A stretch of DNA of 64,000 bases from Cryptomeria japonica (GCF_030272615.1 NC_081406.1:114855783-114919782); one strand, 5' to 3'; numbered from the stretch's first letter, positions 1-10,453 are shown. Notes: generated by a model not told the origin, from the sequence alone. Translations and numbers: made by a program.

Positions 1-71
1 ACAAAAGAAATATGTTTCTCAAAACTCGTATGGGTTTTGAGAAACTTTTAATTTTTTTATTTAAAAAACAT

Positions 72-103
72 GTTCCTCAAAACCCGTACGGGTTTTGAGG
101 AAC
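72..103. repeat. Perfect 32-bp subterminal palindrome
   Basis: The core CAAAACCCGTACGGGTTTTG is extended on both sides to a perfect 32-bp palindrome. A diverged copy lies at 14-45 and another at 9589-9620 in transposon copy C. It could form a cruciform or be a binding site for a dimeric protein. Confidence 0.9.
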
Positions 104-129
104 TTTTGGTTTTTTTAATTGTTTTTTCT

Positions 130-154
130 CTAGGCTTGGTGTTACCAAGCCTAG
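130..154. repeat. Subterminal hairpin (11-bp stem)
   Basis: CTAGGCTTGGT and ACCAAGCCTAG pair around a GTT loop. The identical hairpin is at 9647-9671 in copy C, at a similar distance from the terminal repeat. Confidence 0.9.
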
Positions 155-248
155 CACGTTTTTGAAATTTTAGAACCCATATGGGTTATGAATTTTTTTT
201 TTTTGGCATGTGGCCACTTTTCTGTTCACCATCTTGGTGCACTTACCC

Positions 249-1712
249 ATATTATAATTTGAATAGTTGTGGAAAATTATCTCCTAGTTATCAATTGATG
301 AGCTAAAGGAGCTCTATAATGAATGTTTCATAAGGCACAACACTTGTTGAAGGTTCTGCAAATGAGGTTGCAAGATAACTGGGTTAAACCTTGGAAGAAA
401 ATTTGTGGTTAAGCGCACTTGAGTTGGAATAGTACTAAGATGGGTGACCTCTTGGGAAGGCCCAAGGCTTCACCTCTGTGAACATCACCTAGATGCAATG
501 AGTGATAAGAATACCATTCATTCTAATGACAATCGAGTTCTTTAGAACCACTAATCATGAAACATGGGTCAATGAGTTTGACTCAAAAACTACATAGTTG
601 AATCCCGATAGCAATATTATAATTTGAATTACTGTGGAAAAATATCTCCTACTTATCAATTGATGAGCTAAAGGGGCTCTATAATGAATGTTCCATAAGG
701 CACAACACTTGCTGGAGGTTTGGAAAATTAGGTTGAAAGGTAAGTTGTTTTAACCTTGGAGGAAACTCCGTGGTTAAGCGTGCTTGAGTTGGAGTAGTAC
801 TAGGATGGGTGACCTCCCAAGAAGACCCAAGGCTTTACCTTTGTGAGCATCACCTAGATGCAATGAGTACTAAGTGGACAATTCATTCTCATGAGAGTTG
901 GGTTCTTCTAAACCACTGCTCATGAAACATGGATCAATGAGTTTGACTCGAAAACTACATAGTTGAATCTTGATAACAATATCATAATTGACTTGCTGTG
1001 AAAACATATCTCCTACTTATTAATTTATGAGATAAAGGGGTTGTATAATGAATGGTTCATAAAGAATAACTCTTGCTAAATGTTTTGCAAATGAGCTTGT
1101 AAGCTAAGTGGATTTAACCTTGGAAGAAACTCTGTGGTTAAGCGCACTTGAGTTGGAGTAGTATTGGGATGGGCGACCTCTTGGGAAGGGCCAAGGCTTC
1201 ATCTTTGTGAGCATTACCTAGTTGCAATGAGTGTTAAGTGGACCATTCATACTCATGAGAGTTGGGTTCTTATTCAAATTACTACTCATTAAACATGGTC
1301 AGTGATTTTGACTCAAAAACTACACAGTTTTATCTTGATAGCAAAATTATAATTTGACTTGCTGTGGAAAAATATCTCCTACTTATCAATGGATGAGTTA
1401 AGGGGCTCTATAATGGATGTTTCATAAGGCACAACACTTGTTGAAGGTTTTGCAAATGAGGTTGCAAGCTAAGTGGGTTTATCCTTGGAGGCAATTTTGT
1501 GGTTAAGTGCACTTGAGTTGGAGTAGTACTTGGATGGTTGACTGCCCAAAAAGGCCCTAGGCTTCACCTCTATGATCATCACCTAGATGTAATGAGTGTT
1601 ATGTGGACCATTCATTCTCATGAGAGTTGGGTTCTTCTGAACCACTACTCATGAAACATGGGTCAATGAGTTGAGCTCATAAACTACATAGTTGAATCCT
1701 GATAGCAATATC
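249..1712 (+). repeat. Four tandem 365-bp units with 5S rRNA-like core
   Basis: Units start at about 249, 614, 979 and 1344, with spacings of 365, 365 and 365 (364 to the partial next start). Each contains a stretch of about 70 bases resembling the 3' half of plant 5S rRNA: 391-460, 754-826, 1119-1190 and 1484-1555. Visible matches are GGTTAAGCG-GCTTGAG (A-box region), GAGTAGTACTAGGATGGG and GATGGGTGACCTCC (C-box region). The 5' half of 5S is not recognisable. Alternatives are degenerate 5S rDNA, a 5S-derived SINE, or tandem LTRs of a Cassandra-type TRIM, whose LTRs are known to carry 5S sequence. Units differ from each other at many sites, so the array is old. Upstream it is cut by transposon copy A. 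Confidence 0.75.
754..826 (+). pseudogene. Best-preserved 5S rRNA-like segment
   Basis: This segment of the second unit is the closest to plant 5S rRNA. It keeps AACTCCG, GTTAAGCGTGCTTG, GAGTAGTACTAGGATGGG and GTGACCTCC in the right order and near-right spacing, so the internal Pol III promoter region is largely kept. The first ~45 nt and the closing 3' stem of true 5S are missing, so it is not a functional 5S gene. Whether it is transcribed cannot be told from sequence. Confidence 0.65.
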
Positions 1713-2097
1713 ATATAACTATTGAATAAGTCACACACTTCCTTTTTATTCCCAATAATTTTGGGCTAAGACAATCCAATCGCTAGATGATTTAGGATTT
1801 TAGCATAGTTTCATATTCACACACACAATCTTTTTCTTCCTTAAGGACTTTCAATTATAGATATAAATGCTTTCACTTATCATCATATTTAGATGGGGCT
1901 ACATCACATCACATTACCACATTTAATCTATCTACTACCAAATGGCTATATATTTAAGAAGACTTGCAGACACCCAAATGATAATATTCAACATAAATTT
2001 CTATTTCATTATGCATTGAATTGTTTTAGCAAAAATCTAAGAATCCAATCTACATTGTGTTTTTATTACGCATTATTTATAGTGCAACAATAAATTA
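1713..2097. other. Unassigned AT-rich stretch
   Basis: This lies between the 5S-like array and transposon copy B. It is AT-rich with scattered stop codons in every frame, and the one 66-codon reading frame has no family-like pattern. I see no gene or repeat. Confidence 0.5.
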
Positions 2098-2700
2098 TAT
2101 AAGTGCACCAAGATGGGGGACCAAAAGATGGTCTTAAGATGCCACTTACTATTTCTAAAATCACAAAGTTTGAACTTCTATGAGAAATCAAAGATAGTTA
2201 CACTAAAAATTTGAAGATGCAACAAGAACAAGAGTTGTACTGCTTCGAATTTACTTTCTAAATTACTATTTTTTTTTACAATGGTGGAGATTAAGGGTTT
2301 CAAAAAGGGGGGCCACACAATCCTATTTTTATATTAAAAAAAATAGCATAGCATATGTTATGGCCCCCCTAAAATGTTAACTTTCTTTTAGAATTAAAGA
2401 AATCATTCTAGTTAGAAATTAGCTAACACCATGTAGTTTACGCTAGATTTTTTGGCTAATTTTTTAACGATATATGATTTTTCACTAATTTTCAAAGTGG
2501 AAACATCCTAAAAAGTAGAAATTTGAGCTTGCTCCCCACTAAATTTTTTGAAAACTAATAAAAATTTTAACATTTTTTTAATGTGTGTAGAATGGAGTCT
2601 AGTTTCTAGAAAAGTAATTTGTTTCAAATTCGATGAACAAGTAAAAATCTATACTCAAAATACCACATGTTGGTTTTTGACAAAAAATAAACATGCTAAC
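2098..2700. mobile_element. Decayed left end of TIR transposon, copy B
   Basis: TAAGTGCACCAAGATGG at 2100-2116 matches the left terminal repeat of copy C (7867-7883). The following 600 bases align in order, with gaps, to 7885-8520. Shared landmarks include a TAAACTACTATTT-like string before the poly-A or poly-T run, AGATTAAG near 2289, and AACATCCTAAAA near 2503. The terminal GG is mutated and no right end was found, so the right boundary given here is only where similarity fades. Confidence 0.55.
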
Positions 2701-3056
2701 AAAAGAAATTAAAGATTAAAACCTTAACATAATCAAGATGTGAAAAACATTATATGGTTAAATAGCTAAGAGAGAGCTTAATGTCATCATGGGAATTTTT
2801 TTTAAATTGCATTAAACATGTGCAAACATGATGGAGAGCATGAGAATAAATGTGTGAATTTTTTTTACATTTAAAAAAGAAAGGCCTTTGGCATGAAATG
2901 GTTGTCCAAACCTTTGGGTTGGATGCCTAAGGTAAATCCAACCCAAAGGGTTGAAATTTTTCAATTTAGAAAATTTGGTTACACCAAATGAAAATGCATT
3001 TTCAAATTTTGAAAATGCCAAATGAAAGGCTAGCACCAAATTGTTTGCATTGCATT

Positions 3057-3057
<1 letters not shown>
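2701..3057. other. Unassigned AT-rich stretch
   Basis: Noncoding sequence between the recognisable part of copy B and the CT-rich tract. It may still belong to copy B but has no clear match in the window. Confidence 0.4.
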
Positions 3058-3095
<38 letters not shown>

Positions 3096-4518
3096 ACTTT
3101 GATTATAGCTTAGAGTTTAGGGTTTACGATTGATGATGGATAGTTGAGGTTTTACTTTTCACTCCCTCTCTATCTCCTTCCCTCCATACCCATACTTCCC
3201 TTTCACTCTCCCTCTCTTCTCTCTCTCACATTTATCTTCTCTCTCTAGATATCTCGCACCCTCTCTCTCAATCTTTCTATCCCTCTCTCTTTACCTCTCT
3301 CTCTCTATCTCATTATCCACCTCTCTCTCCCCCTCTATCTCTCTCACCTCTATCTCTCCATAGGCTCTAGATCTCTCACCTATATATATCTCCCCTCTCT
3401 AGTTCTTTCCCACCCTCTCCATCTCTCTCCCTACCTTCTTACCCATCTTTCTCTCCTTGTGAACTTCTCTCTCCCTCTCTCTCTCACCTCTCTACCTCTC
3501 CCTTTTCAAGGTCTCTTAGAAACTCCCTATCTACCTCTCTCTTTCTGTCTCCTTAGCCCTCTCTTTCACCTTGTTCTTCTCTCTCTCATCTTCTCTCTTC
3601 CTCCCCACTCTAGGTCATCACCTCTACCTCCCTCGTATAAGGTTTAGGTAATAGAGTGTAGGATATAGGGTTGAGGGTTTAGGGTAGATAGGTTTGAAGG
3701 TATTTCTTGTGTTTATGCTTCCCTCTATCTCTTCACCTCCCCCTCTCTCTCTCTCTTCTCTCTCTCACCTCTCTACCTCCTCTCTAGGTCCTTGTTTCTT
3801 CTTCTCTGCCTCTCTATATCCCCCAAGCCCTAATTATCCCCATATCTATCTCCTTCCCCCACTCTTTATCATTATCTCCCTCTCTTATTCTCTCTCCATT
3901 ATCTAGGTCTTCACCTCTCCCTCCCACCCTCTTTCTCTCATCTCTAGATTTCTCCCTCCCTCCCTCTCCACCTATCTACCTCTCTATCCATGTCTCATTA
4001 TCCACTCCTCTATCCATCCCCCTCTCTCTCTCTCTAGGTATTTCAACTATCTATTTGTTCCCTCTCTACTTCTCTCACTCCCTCTCCACCTCTCTCTCTA
4101 TCCTCCCTTACCCCTCTCCCTTTATGAATTTTCTCCTCTTCTCTCACTTCTCTACCTCCTCTTTCCCTAGGTTTCTCAATCTCTCCATCAGTTCTTACTC
4201 CTCTCTCTCTTTTATTTGTCTCTCCTCTTCTTCTTCCCTCCCCTCTCTAGGTCATTACCTCTCCATCCCCTTTATAGGGTATGGGGTTTAGGATATATAA
4301 ATTGTTTAGGTTTTAGGTAATAGAGTGTAGGATATATGGTTGAGGGTATAGGGTTGAGGGTTTAACATTTAAGGTTGAGGGAATTGGTATAGAGTTTAGG
4401 GCATTGCTTGTACTGATACTTACCTCTATCTCTCTTGTCTCTCATCTCTCTCTCCCCTCTCTTGGTCGCTCCCCCCTTTCTTCCTCTCTCCCTCTTTATC
4501 TACCCTTCCTCCTTACCC

Positions 4519-4566
<48 letters not shown>

Positions 4567-4580
4567 ATTCTCTCGATTGT
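3058..4580. repeat. 1.5-kb polypyrimidine (CT-rich) tract
   Basis: It opens with a pure CT dinucleotide run (about 3060-3093), continues as imperfect CTCTCTCCCT-type sequence and closes with another pure run (about 4521-4563). Two short breaks (3640-3710 and 4275-4410) contain degenerate TTTAGGG-like words such as GGTTGAGGGTTTAGGG. Open frames here read as Ser/Leu/Pro-only protein and are not genes. The strand asymmetry could allow triplex (H-DNA) formation. Confidence 0.85.
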
Positions 4581-4597
4581 CATCTCTCCCTTCCACC

Positions 4598-4940
4598 ATG
4601 GAAATGTGGGTACTAAGTGTTTAGCTTATCATTATTTCAATATTGGATGTTGTGAGGTTTTTTTCTTAGCAATATAAAATTAATTAAAACTTACAATTAA
4701 TTTATGTTTTGAAGGAACTAGACAAGGTGGGAATATAATTATTGTTGTATGGGAATCCATGAAGTCGGATTGAACAAATTCTATGAAATTTTCGTGGCTT
4801 TCCCCATATGTGAAGCTATCAACATATTTGACTTGACCAATTTAACAAACAAAATTACCATTTTTTGATCAAAGTCTCTAGCCTTTGTAAAGTTAATATT
4901 GTCCACTCACTGTAAGAGTTGTGTAAAAGAAAAAATATTC
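4598..4940 (+). repeat. Old duplication, copy 1 (left half)
   Basis: This aligns collinearly with 6030-6370: GAAATGTGGGTACT, TATC-TTATTTCAATA, CAAATTCTA-GAAATTT, GTGGCT-TCC-CATATGT, and GATCAAGTCT all recur in order. The similarity resumes at 5337-5382 after the SINE, so the SINE interrupts this copy. Origin unknown. Confidence 0.65.
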
Positions 4941-4944
4941 TTAT

Positions 4945-5330
4945 AATTTTTTTTGTGGTGCCGTAGAGGTATCCCTGTGACTCATCCTAGCGATTCCGAC
5001 TAGACCTTGCCTTGGGCTTGCTTTTTGCCAAGTTGGGGTGCCAATTGGGTGAGAGGAGGTGAGACTAATTCCCTAGGGATGTGCGTAATCACCCACAAAC
5101 CACACACATCAATTTAACCTGGACCAATGACAATTGACCTTGGAACCTATATGGGAAGAACCCAAAGCCCTTAGCCAGCTACGTTACCCATGCGGGCTAA
5201 AAGGGTTTGTGGCAAACCAAGTGAGAATCAAACTAGAGTTGATGTGTAGCATTGAGATCATTAGCCTAACACTACGCCTCATGACTTGCCTTCACACCAA
5301 CTCAGCTACACACGAACTCTTAACTTTTCC
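4945..5330 (-). mobile_element. tRNA-derived SINE
   Basis: On the minus strand, TAGCTGAGTTGG (5297-5308) is a good Pol III A box and GTTTGATTC (5225-5233) fits the B-box consensus GWTYRANNC. The spacing between them, about 63 bases, is longer than in most tRNA genes. An unrelated body of about 250 bases follows and ends in an A8 run (4947-4954). The segment interrupts a duplicated sequence whose other copy (6030-6437) lacks it, which supports mobility. Target-site duplications are not clear, so the ends are approximate. Confidence 0.6.
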
Positions 5331-5382
5331 TAAAAACAAATAGAAACAAGTATGAATTAATTTAGATTAAATTAATTAAAGA

Positions 5383-6029
5383 TACTGTATTTTAAAATAG
5401 TAAATGTTAAAGTTGAAACCCTGATGTAATAATAAAAATGTTTATAATTTTATTATAAAAGAATGAATAATTTTTTATGCTGGGGTGATTTTTAGATGCC
5501 TTAGAATTAGGAAGAGATAGTGAAAGTATATAATTCTTTTGAAGATAAAAATATTATTTTTATAAAGTGGAAGGTTAAATCTATATGTCTAGGTAAAATG
5601 TGTGCTCATCAAAATGAAATGAAGTAAAGAGATAACATTAATCGCAGGTTAATAGCAGAGAAAGATATGGTAGAGAAGGGCGAGATATAGACCCGCGTTT
5701 AGGAAGACTGTAGCAAAAGTATCGGAGTCAATACGCCATATTGACTCTTCTTTCCGTTGCCCCTACTCAATTGACGAAGACCAATATATCACCAAAATTT
5801 CGCAACGACTTCGGTTGTCTCTATCCGCTTTTCTTTAGAACATCACAGCCGCTCATGACCACAGAAAACACCCGAATTCCGTGAAACGCTTCATAAAAGG
5901 AAGTTTCAATTGCAGCCTTCTACGAGCACTTGAAGCTCTCAGATCTATTGAATATAGGCTTCCCTAGTGTGGGGAAATTTCTACGAAATAGCCCTACAAA
6001 GAGTCGAAATTGCAATGAATCCATAATAT
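5383..6029. other. Unassigned; mixed AT-rich and balanced stretch
   Basis: Positions 5690-5990 are noticeably less AT-rich than the neighbours and contain CpG, unlike the decayed surroundings. This could be a promoter or 5' UTR remnant lying just upstream of duplication copy 2. No reading frame over 60 codons is convincing. Confidence 0.35.
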
Positions 6030-6437
6030 GAAATGTGGGTACTGCCTAGGTGTTTACCTTATCGTTATTTCAATAATGGAGGCTTTTTTGGCTTGCGAAA
6101 ATAAAAGGTTAAATCATTTTGTTGGGATACGTGGATGCTATATCTAATCTTTACCGTATAATCGGCTTGACCAAATTCTAAGAAATTTCAGTGGCTCTCC
6201 ACATATGTACAGCAATCAACTATTTGACTACAAGATTTTACCAAATCAAATTACCTTACATTACACCAATTTACCAAATAAAGTTCAAATCTTTTGATCA
6301 AGTCTATAATCTCATAAAGTTAGGATTGTCTACATTAATGGTGGTACAAAGTAAAATAAACTTTAACGAAATGTGGCTTAGAATAAATTAATGAGATTAT
6401 GTGAATAATTTATAAATTAATTTAGATTAAGTGTGTC
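6030..6437 (+). repeat. Old duplication, copy 2 (SINE-free)
   Basis: Diverged direct repeat of 4598-4940 plus 5337-5382, about 1.4 kb downstream. It includes the TTAATTTAGATTAA end but lacks the SINE, so it represents an empty site. Confidence 0.65.
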
Positions 6438-7335
6438 AATTTTTAGTCCAGAGACAAATGTTATCGTCTAGCCAAATTTTTGTTAGAAGTTCGGGAACTA
6501 CACTAGCAAATAAATAAACTGTTTTTCCTATGGTCTGCAGCTTTTAGATTCTAAAAATAGAATTTTGGATATTTTTCTACTTTTTGTGATTGGTCCACCT
6601 TATTTTTTCTAGTGGTTTTTTATATTTTTCCATTAAAATTTAAGAAAGAAAATATCGTGACCAATGAAAAACGAGCAGGAATTTTTTTTTTAAATTTCCA
6701 AATGTTTCTAGGGTTTCGGTGGTTATGCAGTAGATTGAGAATAATTCACGTGTCAGTTTGTGACATTGGGAATTTACGACATTGACAGTTAGCATCCTCC
6801 AGAAGGTGCAAGAAATTACTACTCCCCTTGTAGCCAGTAAAAACCTTCTTCCACTCCTCCACTTCAGAGACCTCGTCCCTTGCAAGCGGCCGCTCATTCA
6901 ACCAGCCTTATTGCTACTGCTCATTCAGGTAGCCTTCATCGTTGCCGCTTCTGTATGTTAATTTTTCCTTATGGACTGAGAAATAAGAATTTGAGGTCTT
7001 GATGATAAGGTATGATAAGGTCATAAATTAGCGTCCATGTGTGTACTGGGCATGAGACTAGGTTTTTGTTTTGCATGTCCATTGAACAAAGCCTAGTAAT
7101 GCATATCCCATTTAGGGGTCTTAAACCATGAATAGGTAGAAATATTTTATGAAATTTGCTTCTATTTTTCTTAATGCACAAGAATTTTGCCTAAAATTCT
7201 TTTTATTTTCCACGACTTTCCACCACATATCTTACAATGTAGGATTTTTTACAACCCCTTTAAAGAGGTGGGGATAGTAGTAATGATAATAATAGCTGTG
7301 GTTTATAGGTTTCATCTACTGAGGGTTCATTTGTC
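6438..7335. other. Unassigned; possible 5' part of a host gene
   Basis: No convincing reading frame. The stretch 6790-6935 is less AT-rich and ends in CATTCAG followed by GTAGCC (a possible splice donor), so it could be a 5' UTR exon of the remnant starting at 7336. This is weak. Confidence 0.25.
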
Positions 7336-7548
7336 ATGCCAATCTCCTCTGTTGAGCATGTTCTTCTAGGCGGTATTGGTACTTACAGCATAAGCCACAT
7401 TTTGACTTATGGTCAGAGCAATGGCAAATCTAAAGTCGGTCCTCCTCTGCCTCCTCCCATGGCACATGTCACTGTAATGAAAGCCAGACTAGAAATCGCA
7501 GCCAGGGTTATGTTTGCAATGAACAATTATGGTGTAGGAAGAGGATAG
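7336..7548 (+). pseudogene. Candidate first coding exon of a decayed host gene
   Basis: A 70-codon frame starts MPISSVEHVLLGGIGTYSIS and ends ...ARVMFAMNNYGVGRG. Its composition (varied residues, Pro-rich middle PPLPPPM, helix-like tail) looks like real protein rather than chance, and the base composition is less AT-rich than the surroundings. After the TAG the same frame stays sensible for about 16 codons (TFALWEECVRILEGN), so the stop could be a mutated CAG. I do not recognise the family. The next candidate exons are at 7738-7864 and 9882-9965. Confidence 0.35.
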
Positions 7549-7737
7549 ACATTCGCATTGTGGGAAGAATGTGTTCGCATTCTAGAAGGAAATTGAATCA
7601 CTAGCCTGCATGTGAAAAGTGATGTAGCTAAAGTTTTATTTTTTTTCTTAAACTATTATTCAGTTCCCCTTCAACACAATCCATTTAATGTAGGTTAATT
7701 TTGATCATTTTTTTTTTGTTTTATGGTTATTTTGCAG

Positions 7738-7864
7738 ATTTTGGGTATTGGTCAACTAGATAAAAAATAGACATGTCGTTCATTGCCAAGAATGCATTCA
7801 GTTTCAACTCGGTTGATGTCAATCAACAATCAATTCCTTCCTCAAGCAAGGGAGTACATGTCAT
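7738..7864 (+). pseudogene. Candidate second exon, cut by transposon C
   Basis: It is preceded by a poly-T tract and TTTTGCAG, a good splice acceptor. A frame beginning MSFIAKNAFSFNSV and ending SSSKGVHVM runs straight into the left end of transposon C at 7865. The five bases GTCAT at the edge recur after the transposon at 9771-9775. Product not recognised. Confidence 0.3.
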
Positions 7865-7909
7865 GGTAAGTGCACCAAGATGGTGAACAAAAAGGGGTAT
7901 AAGTGGCCA

Positions 7910-7941
<32 letters not shown>

Positions 7942-9770
7942 CTAAATTTTTTTTCTTCTTCTGAAAACAGGTAAACCCGAACTTCAAAGAGCTATTTGAA
8001 GGTCATGGACTCAAAACTAGGAGTTGAGAAAATAATAAGAATTGTAGTACTCTGAATCTAGATTCTAAACTACTATTTAAAAAAAAAATTGGATAAGATT
8101 AAGAGGGTCAAACCTTTCATGCACAAAAAACTATTCCTGATTTTTTTTGGAAAAATATAACATAGCTATTTTCGTGCGCTGCACAAAATATATAGTTAGA
8201 TTTAGTATTTTACAAAACCCTTTGGTGGGATGATAGGTAAGAGTGAGATCTAGAAGTTGTGTATTTTTTTGTAATTTTTAGTTGAGTATTTTATTTTCTA
8301 TGATTTTTGGAAATGACAGCATCCTAAAAATTTGGTACCTGTTCGTGCGATGGGCATAACTTGCATCAAAATAATAAAAAATGCAATTTTTTAAAAAAAG
8401 TGTATAGAATCTAGTGTAGAACAATAATATATAATTTAATTTGGCCAAGTATATAAAAAGTTATTGAAAAAATGGTAGACATATGTCTGTGAGGACTGTT
8501 AAGGCACTGATAAAGAAAATTAAAGTTTACTATGCTAATGTTGTCCAAAACTAGAAAAATTTATATGGTCAGAAAACTAAGAAGATGTGTGAGATTATAG
8601 TGGTAATTTTAGAAATACCACTTGATCATTTGTAAACCCAATGACGATGAAGTCAAGAAATCATGGTGGAGGATGAAAAAACGTGTAAAGGAACAAAAAA
8701 GGGGGGAAAATGGGCTTGCAAGTCTTAGGGTCATTTTCCAACCCTCTTACCAAGCCAAAACCTGCATGGGTTTTGAAAAACCAAAACTACTATTCGCAGT
8801 TCTAAATAACCCGTACGTATAGGAAACCGAGTCGTATTTAGTTCTAGGTTGTTATTGGTAACAGGGTCGGTGAAAAGAGCACATATGTCAGCTTTACCTA
8901 TGTCCTTTTTCTTCACTTGATCATATGACAACCCATCCGCATAAAATGTTCGACATCTATCCCTCCATGAACCCCATTTCGTAACCTCCCTAGATACCTC
9001 ATTTGCACTATTAGCCATTGTTTTTAGTGTTCTGGCAAGGGTTGAGTGGTGCTCAAGCATAGAGGTCCTCAACCTATTCACCAATATAGAAATTTGGGCA
9101 CTATTTTGCGTAAGGCGATTGATGACATCATCTTGTGTGGCATCTACATGATCTAATGGAGGACGTGGAGGGTTTCGGGGTGGTGGTGGTTGCTGGGGAG
9201 CAACATTTTCAGGATTTTGAGGGTTTTCTTGTTGCCCTTGTGCAATGTTAACAGGGTTTTCTTGTGTTGCTTGTGCAGGAGGAGGTCTTTGTTGTCTATT
9301 TCATTTTTGGGGATTGCTTGAAGAATCTGACATCAAATTAATAAAAACAAAACTTAAATCAATTAAAAAACCCTAATTTAATTAAAATGAAAAGAAAAAT
9401 AATCAAACAAATCAAATCTTACCTGTTCGATGGGGTGCCATTGTTGAAAATTGCTCTCGATGTTGGGAAAATAAAAAATAGCTGCAAACCTATGCGAGTT
9501 CTATGCTTTTTTGGCTTCTCCTTGCTGTTGTTCCACGGGTTTTGGCATTGAAAATGGCCAAAACCTATGGCCTACACAAAAGAAATATGTTTCTCAAAAC
9601 CCGTATGGGTTTTGAGGAACTTTTGGTTTTTTATATTGTTTTTTCTCTAGGCTTGGTGTTACCAAGCCTAGAACATTTTTGAAATTTTAGAATCCGCATG
9701 GGTTATGAATTTTTTTTTTTTTTTTTGGCATGTGGCCACTTTTCTGTTCACCATCTTGGTGCACTTACCC
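7865..9770 (-). mobile_element. Complete 1.9-kb TIR DNA transposon, copy C
   Basis: Terminal inverted repeats read GGTAAGTGCACCAAGATGG at the left and, on the other strand, GGGTAAGTGCACCAAGATGG at the right. Both reach an inner AAGTGGCCAC block about 30-36 bases in. Flanks GTCAT (7860-7864 and 9771-9775) give a 5-bp target duplication. The right subterminal region holds a 32-bp palindrome and an 11-bp-stem hairpin. Inside is a minus-strand pseudogene (8731-9441). The TIRs resemble those of the 8-kb element at 53302-61368, which encodes a related protein. No transposase was found, so the copy is non-autonomous or decayed. I cannot place it in a named superfamily. Confidence 0.8.
8731..9441 (-). 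pseudogene. Transposon C 'YADGLSY' protein, two exons
   Basis: Exon 1 (9423-9441) encodes MAPHRT and is followed by CAG|GTAAG. A 96-bp intron ends in TGATGTCAG, and exon 2 (from 9326 down) continues in frame. A TGA at 9301-9303 breaks the frame eight codons into exon 2, after which it is open to 8731. The N-terminal half is rich in Gln, Pro and Asn (PPPPRNPPRPP). The middle looks helical, and the best motif is WRDRCRTFYADGLSYDQVKK followed by KADICALFTDP. The same motif occurs at 54465-54560 in transposon D. The C-terminal end, past about 8850, runs into unrelated sequence and may not be coding. Function unknown; a DNA-binding accessory protein of the transposon is only a guess. Confidence 0.6.
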
Positions 9771-9881
9771 GTCATCGTATTATGTATTTGTGTCGTGTTA
9801 TTTCAAATTTCTTTTAATTCCTTTTTTTTAATATGTTAAGCCAATTGCATAAACAAGATTTTGGATTTTCTAGTTTTTCAG

Positions 9882-9965
9882 GTAACATCTACAAACATGA
9901 CATGGTCTTGTTAAGATGATTAAGTCCATGAAACCCATTTTGGAAGATGATGAAGATGAAGATGA
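9882..9965 (+). pseudogene. Candidate third exon of host remnant, left part
   Basis: CTAGTTTTTCAG is a fair acceptor. One frame gives NIYKHDMVLL and, after a one-base slip, another gives KMIKSMKPILEDDEDEDD, an acidic stretch typical of real protein. The copia element begins at 9966 after GATGA, and the sequence continues at 21803. Confidence 0.3.
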
Positions 9966-10453
9966 TGTTGGAATAAATAATTCATATATTAATTATTCAC
10001 TTAATTGCATTAATTCACTAAATAATCGATGCCTTAGTTAGTAATTAATTATTGGCATTTATTAGTTAGTTAGTTAATTAATTAATTATAATTAATTAAT
10101 ATTTATCTCTATGCATAATGCAAACTAGGAAAAGAAAACTATGTTTAAAATTTCGAGAGTTTCATGCTTTAATTAGTCTATTATGCTTTTTGTGCATACA
10201 CGACTGATTCATGCATTCTATTTTAACTCTCAGTCTGTCTTGTAGACTCCACCATTTAGGATTTCTATCTTTAGAGTTAGATTTCTTTATAAGGATGTCA
10301 TATCCTTCATTGTAATAAGCAATAAGCAATAAGCAATTTCAAAGCAATACATTCAATTATTGTTAATTGTCTTCAATTTTATCTTATTGTGTGACAAGTA
10401 TTCTTGTAGAAGATAACCGGGCTTATGGGATTCAATAATCATTAAACCTAACA
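9966..10453 (+). repeat. 5' LTR of the 4.1-kb copia element
   Basis: Nearly identical to 21309-21802. It has a TATAAG box at 10288-10293 and a short CAATAAG tandem repeat near 10315-10337. Confidence 0.9.
10288..10293 (+). promoter_or_regulatory. LTR TATA box
   Basis: TTTATAAGG lies about two thirds into the LTR, where a copia promoter is expected; the same box is at 21613-21618 in the other LTR. Confidence 0.5.

Larger units (their letters stand above)
1..248. mobile_element. Right end of TIR DNA transposon, copy A
   Basis: This matches positions 9580-9770 of the complete copy C almost base for base, ending in the same terminal inverted repeat (GTGGCCAC ... CCATCTTGGTGCAC ... CTTACCC). The left end lies outside the window. 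The stretch carries two 32-bp palindromes (14-45 imperfect, 72-103 perfect) and a hairpin with an 11-bp stem and 3-base loop (130-154). Copy C has only one of the two palindromes, so one copy has duplicated or lost a 58-bp segment. The next bases, ATATT, match the interior of the following tandem repeat unit, which suggests insertion into that array. No coding sequence is visible in this part. Confidence 0.8.

Noticed and set aside
391-460. Functional 5S rRNA gene
   Set aside because: Only about 70 of 120 bases match and the 5' half and closing stem are absent in all four units.
3651-3690. Interstitial telomere repeats
   Set aside because: Only a few degenerate TTTAGGG-like words occur, with no tandem array.
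3459-4677. Several Ser/Leu/Pro-rich open frames of 60-80 codons
   Set aside because: They are translations of the CT microsatellite and carry no protein-like pattern.
5225-5308. Functional tRNA gene
   Set aside because: A and B boxes are present but the spacing is long and no cloverleaf arms pair; a SINE head fits better.
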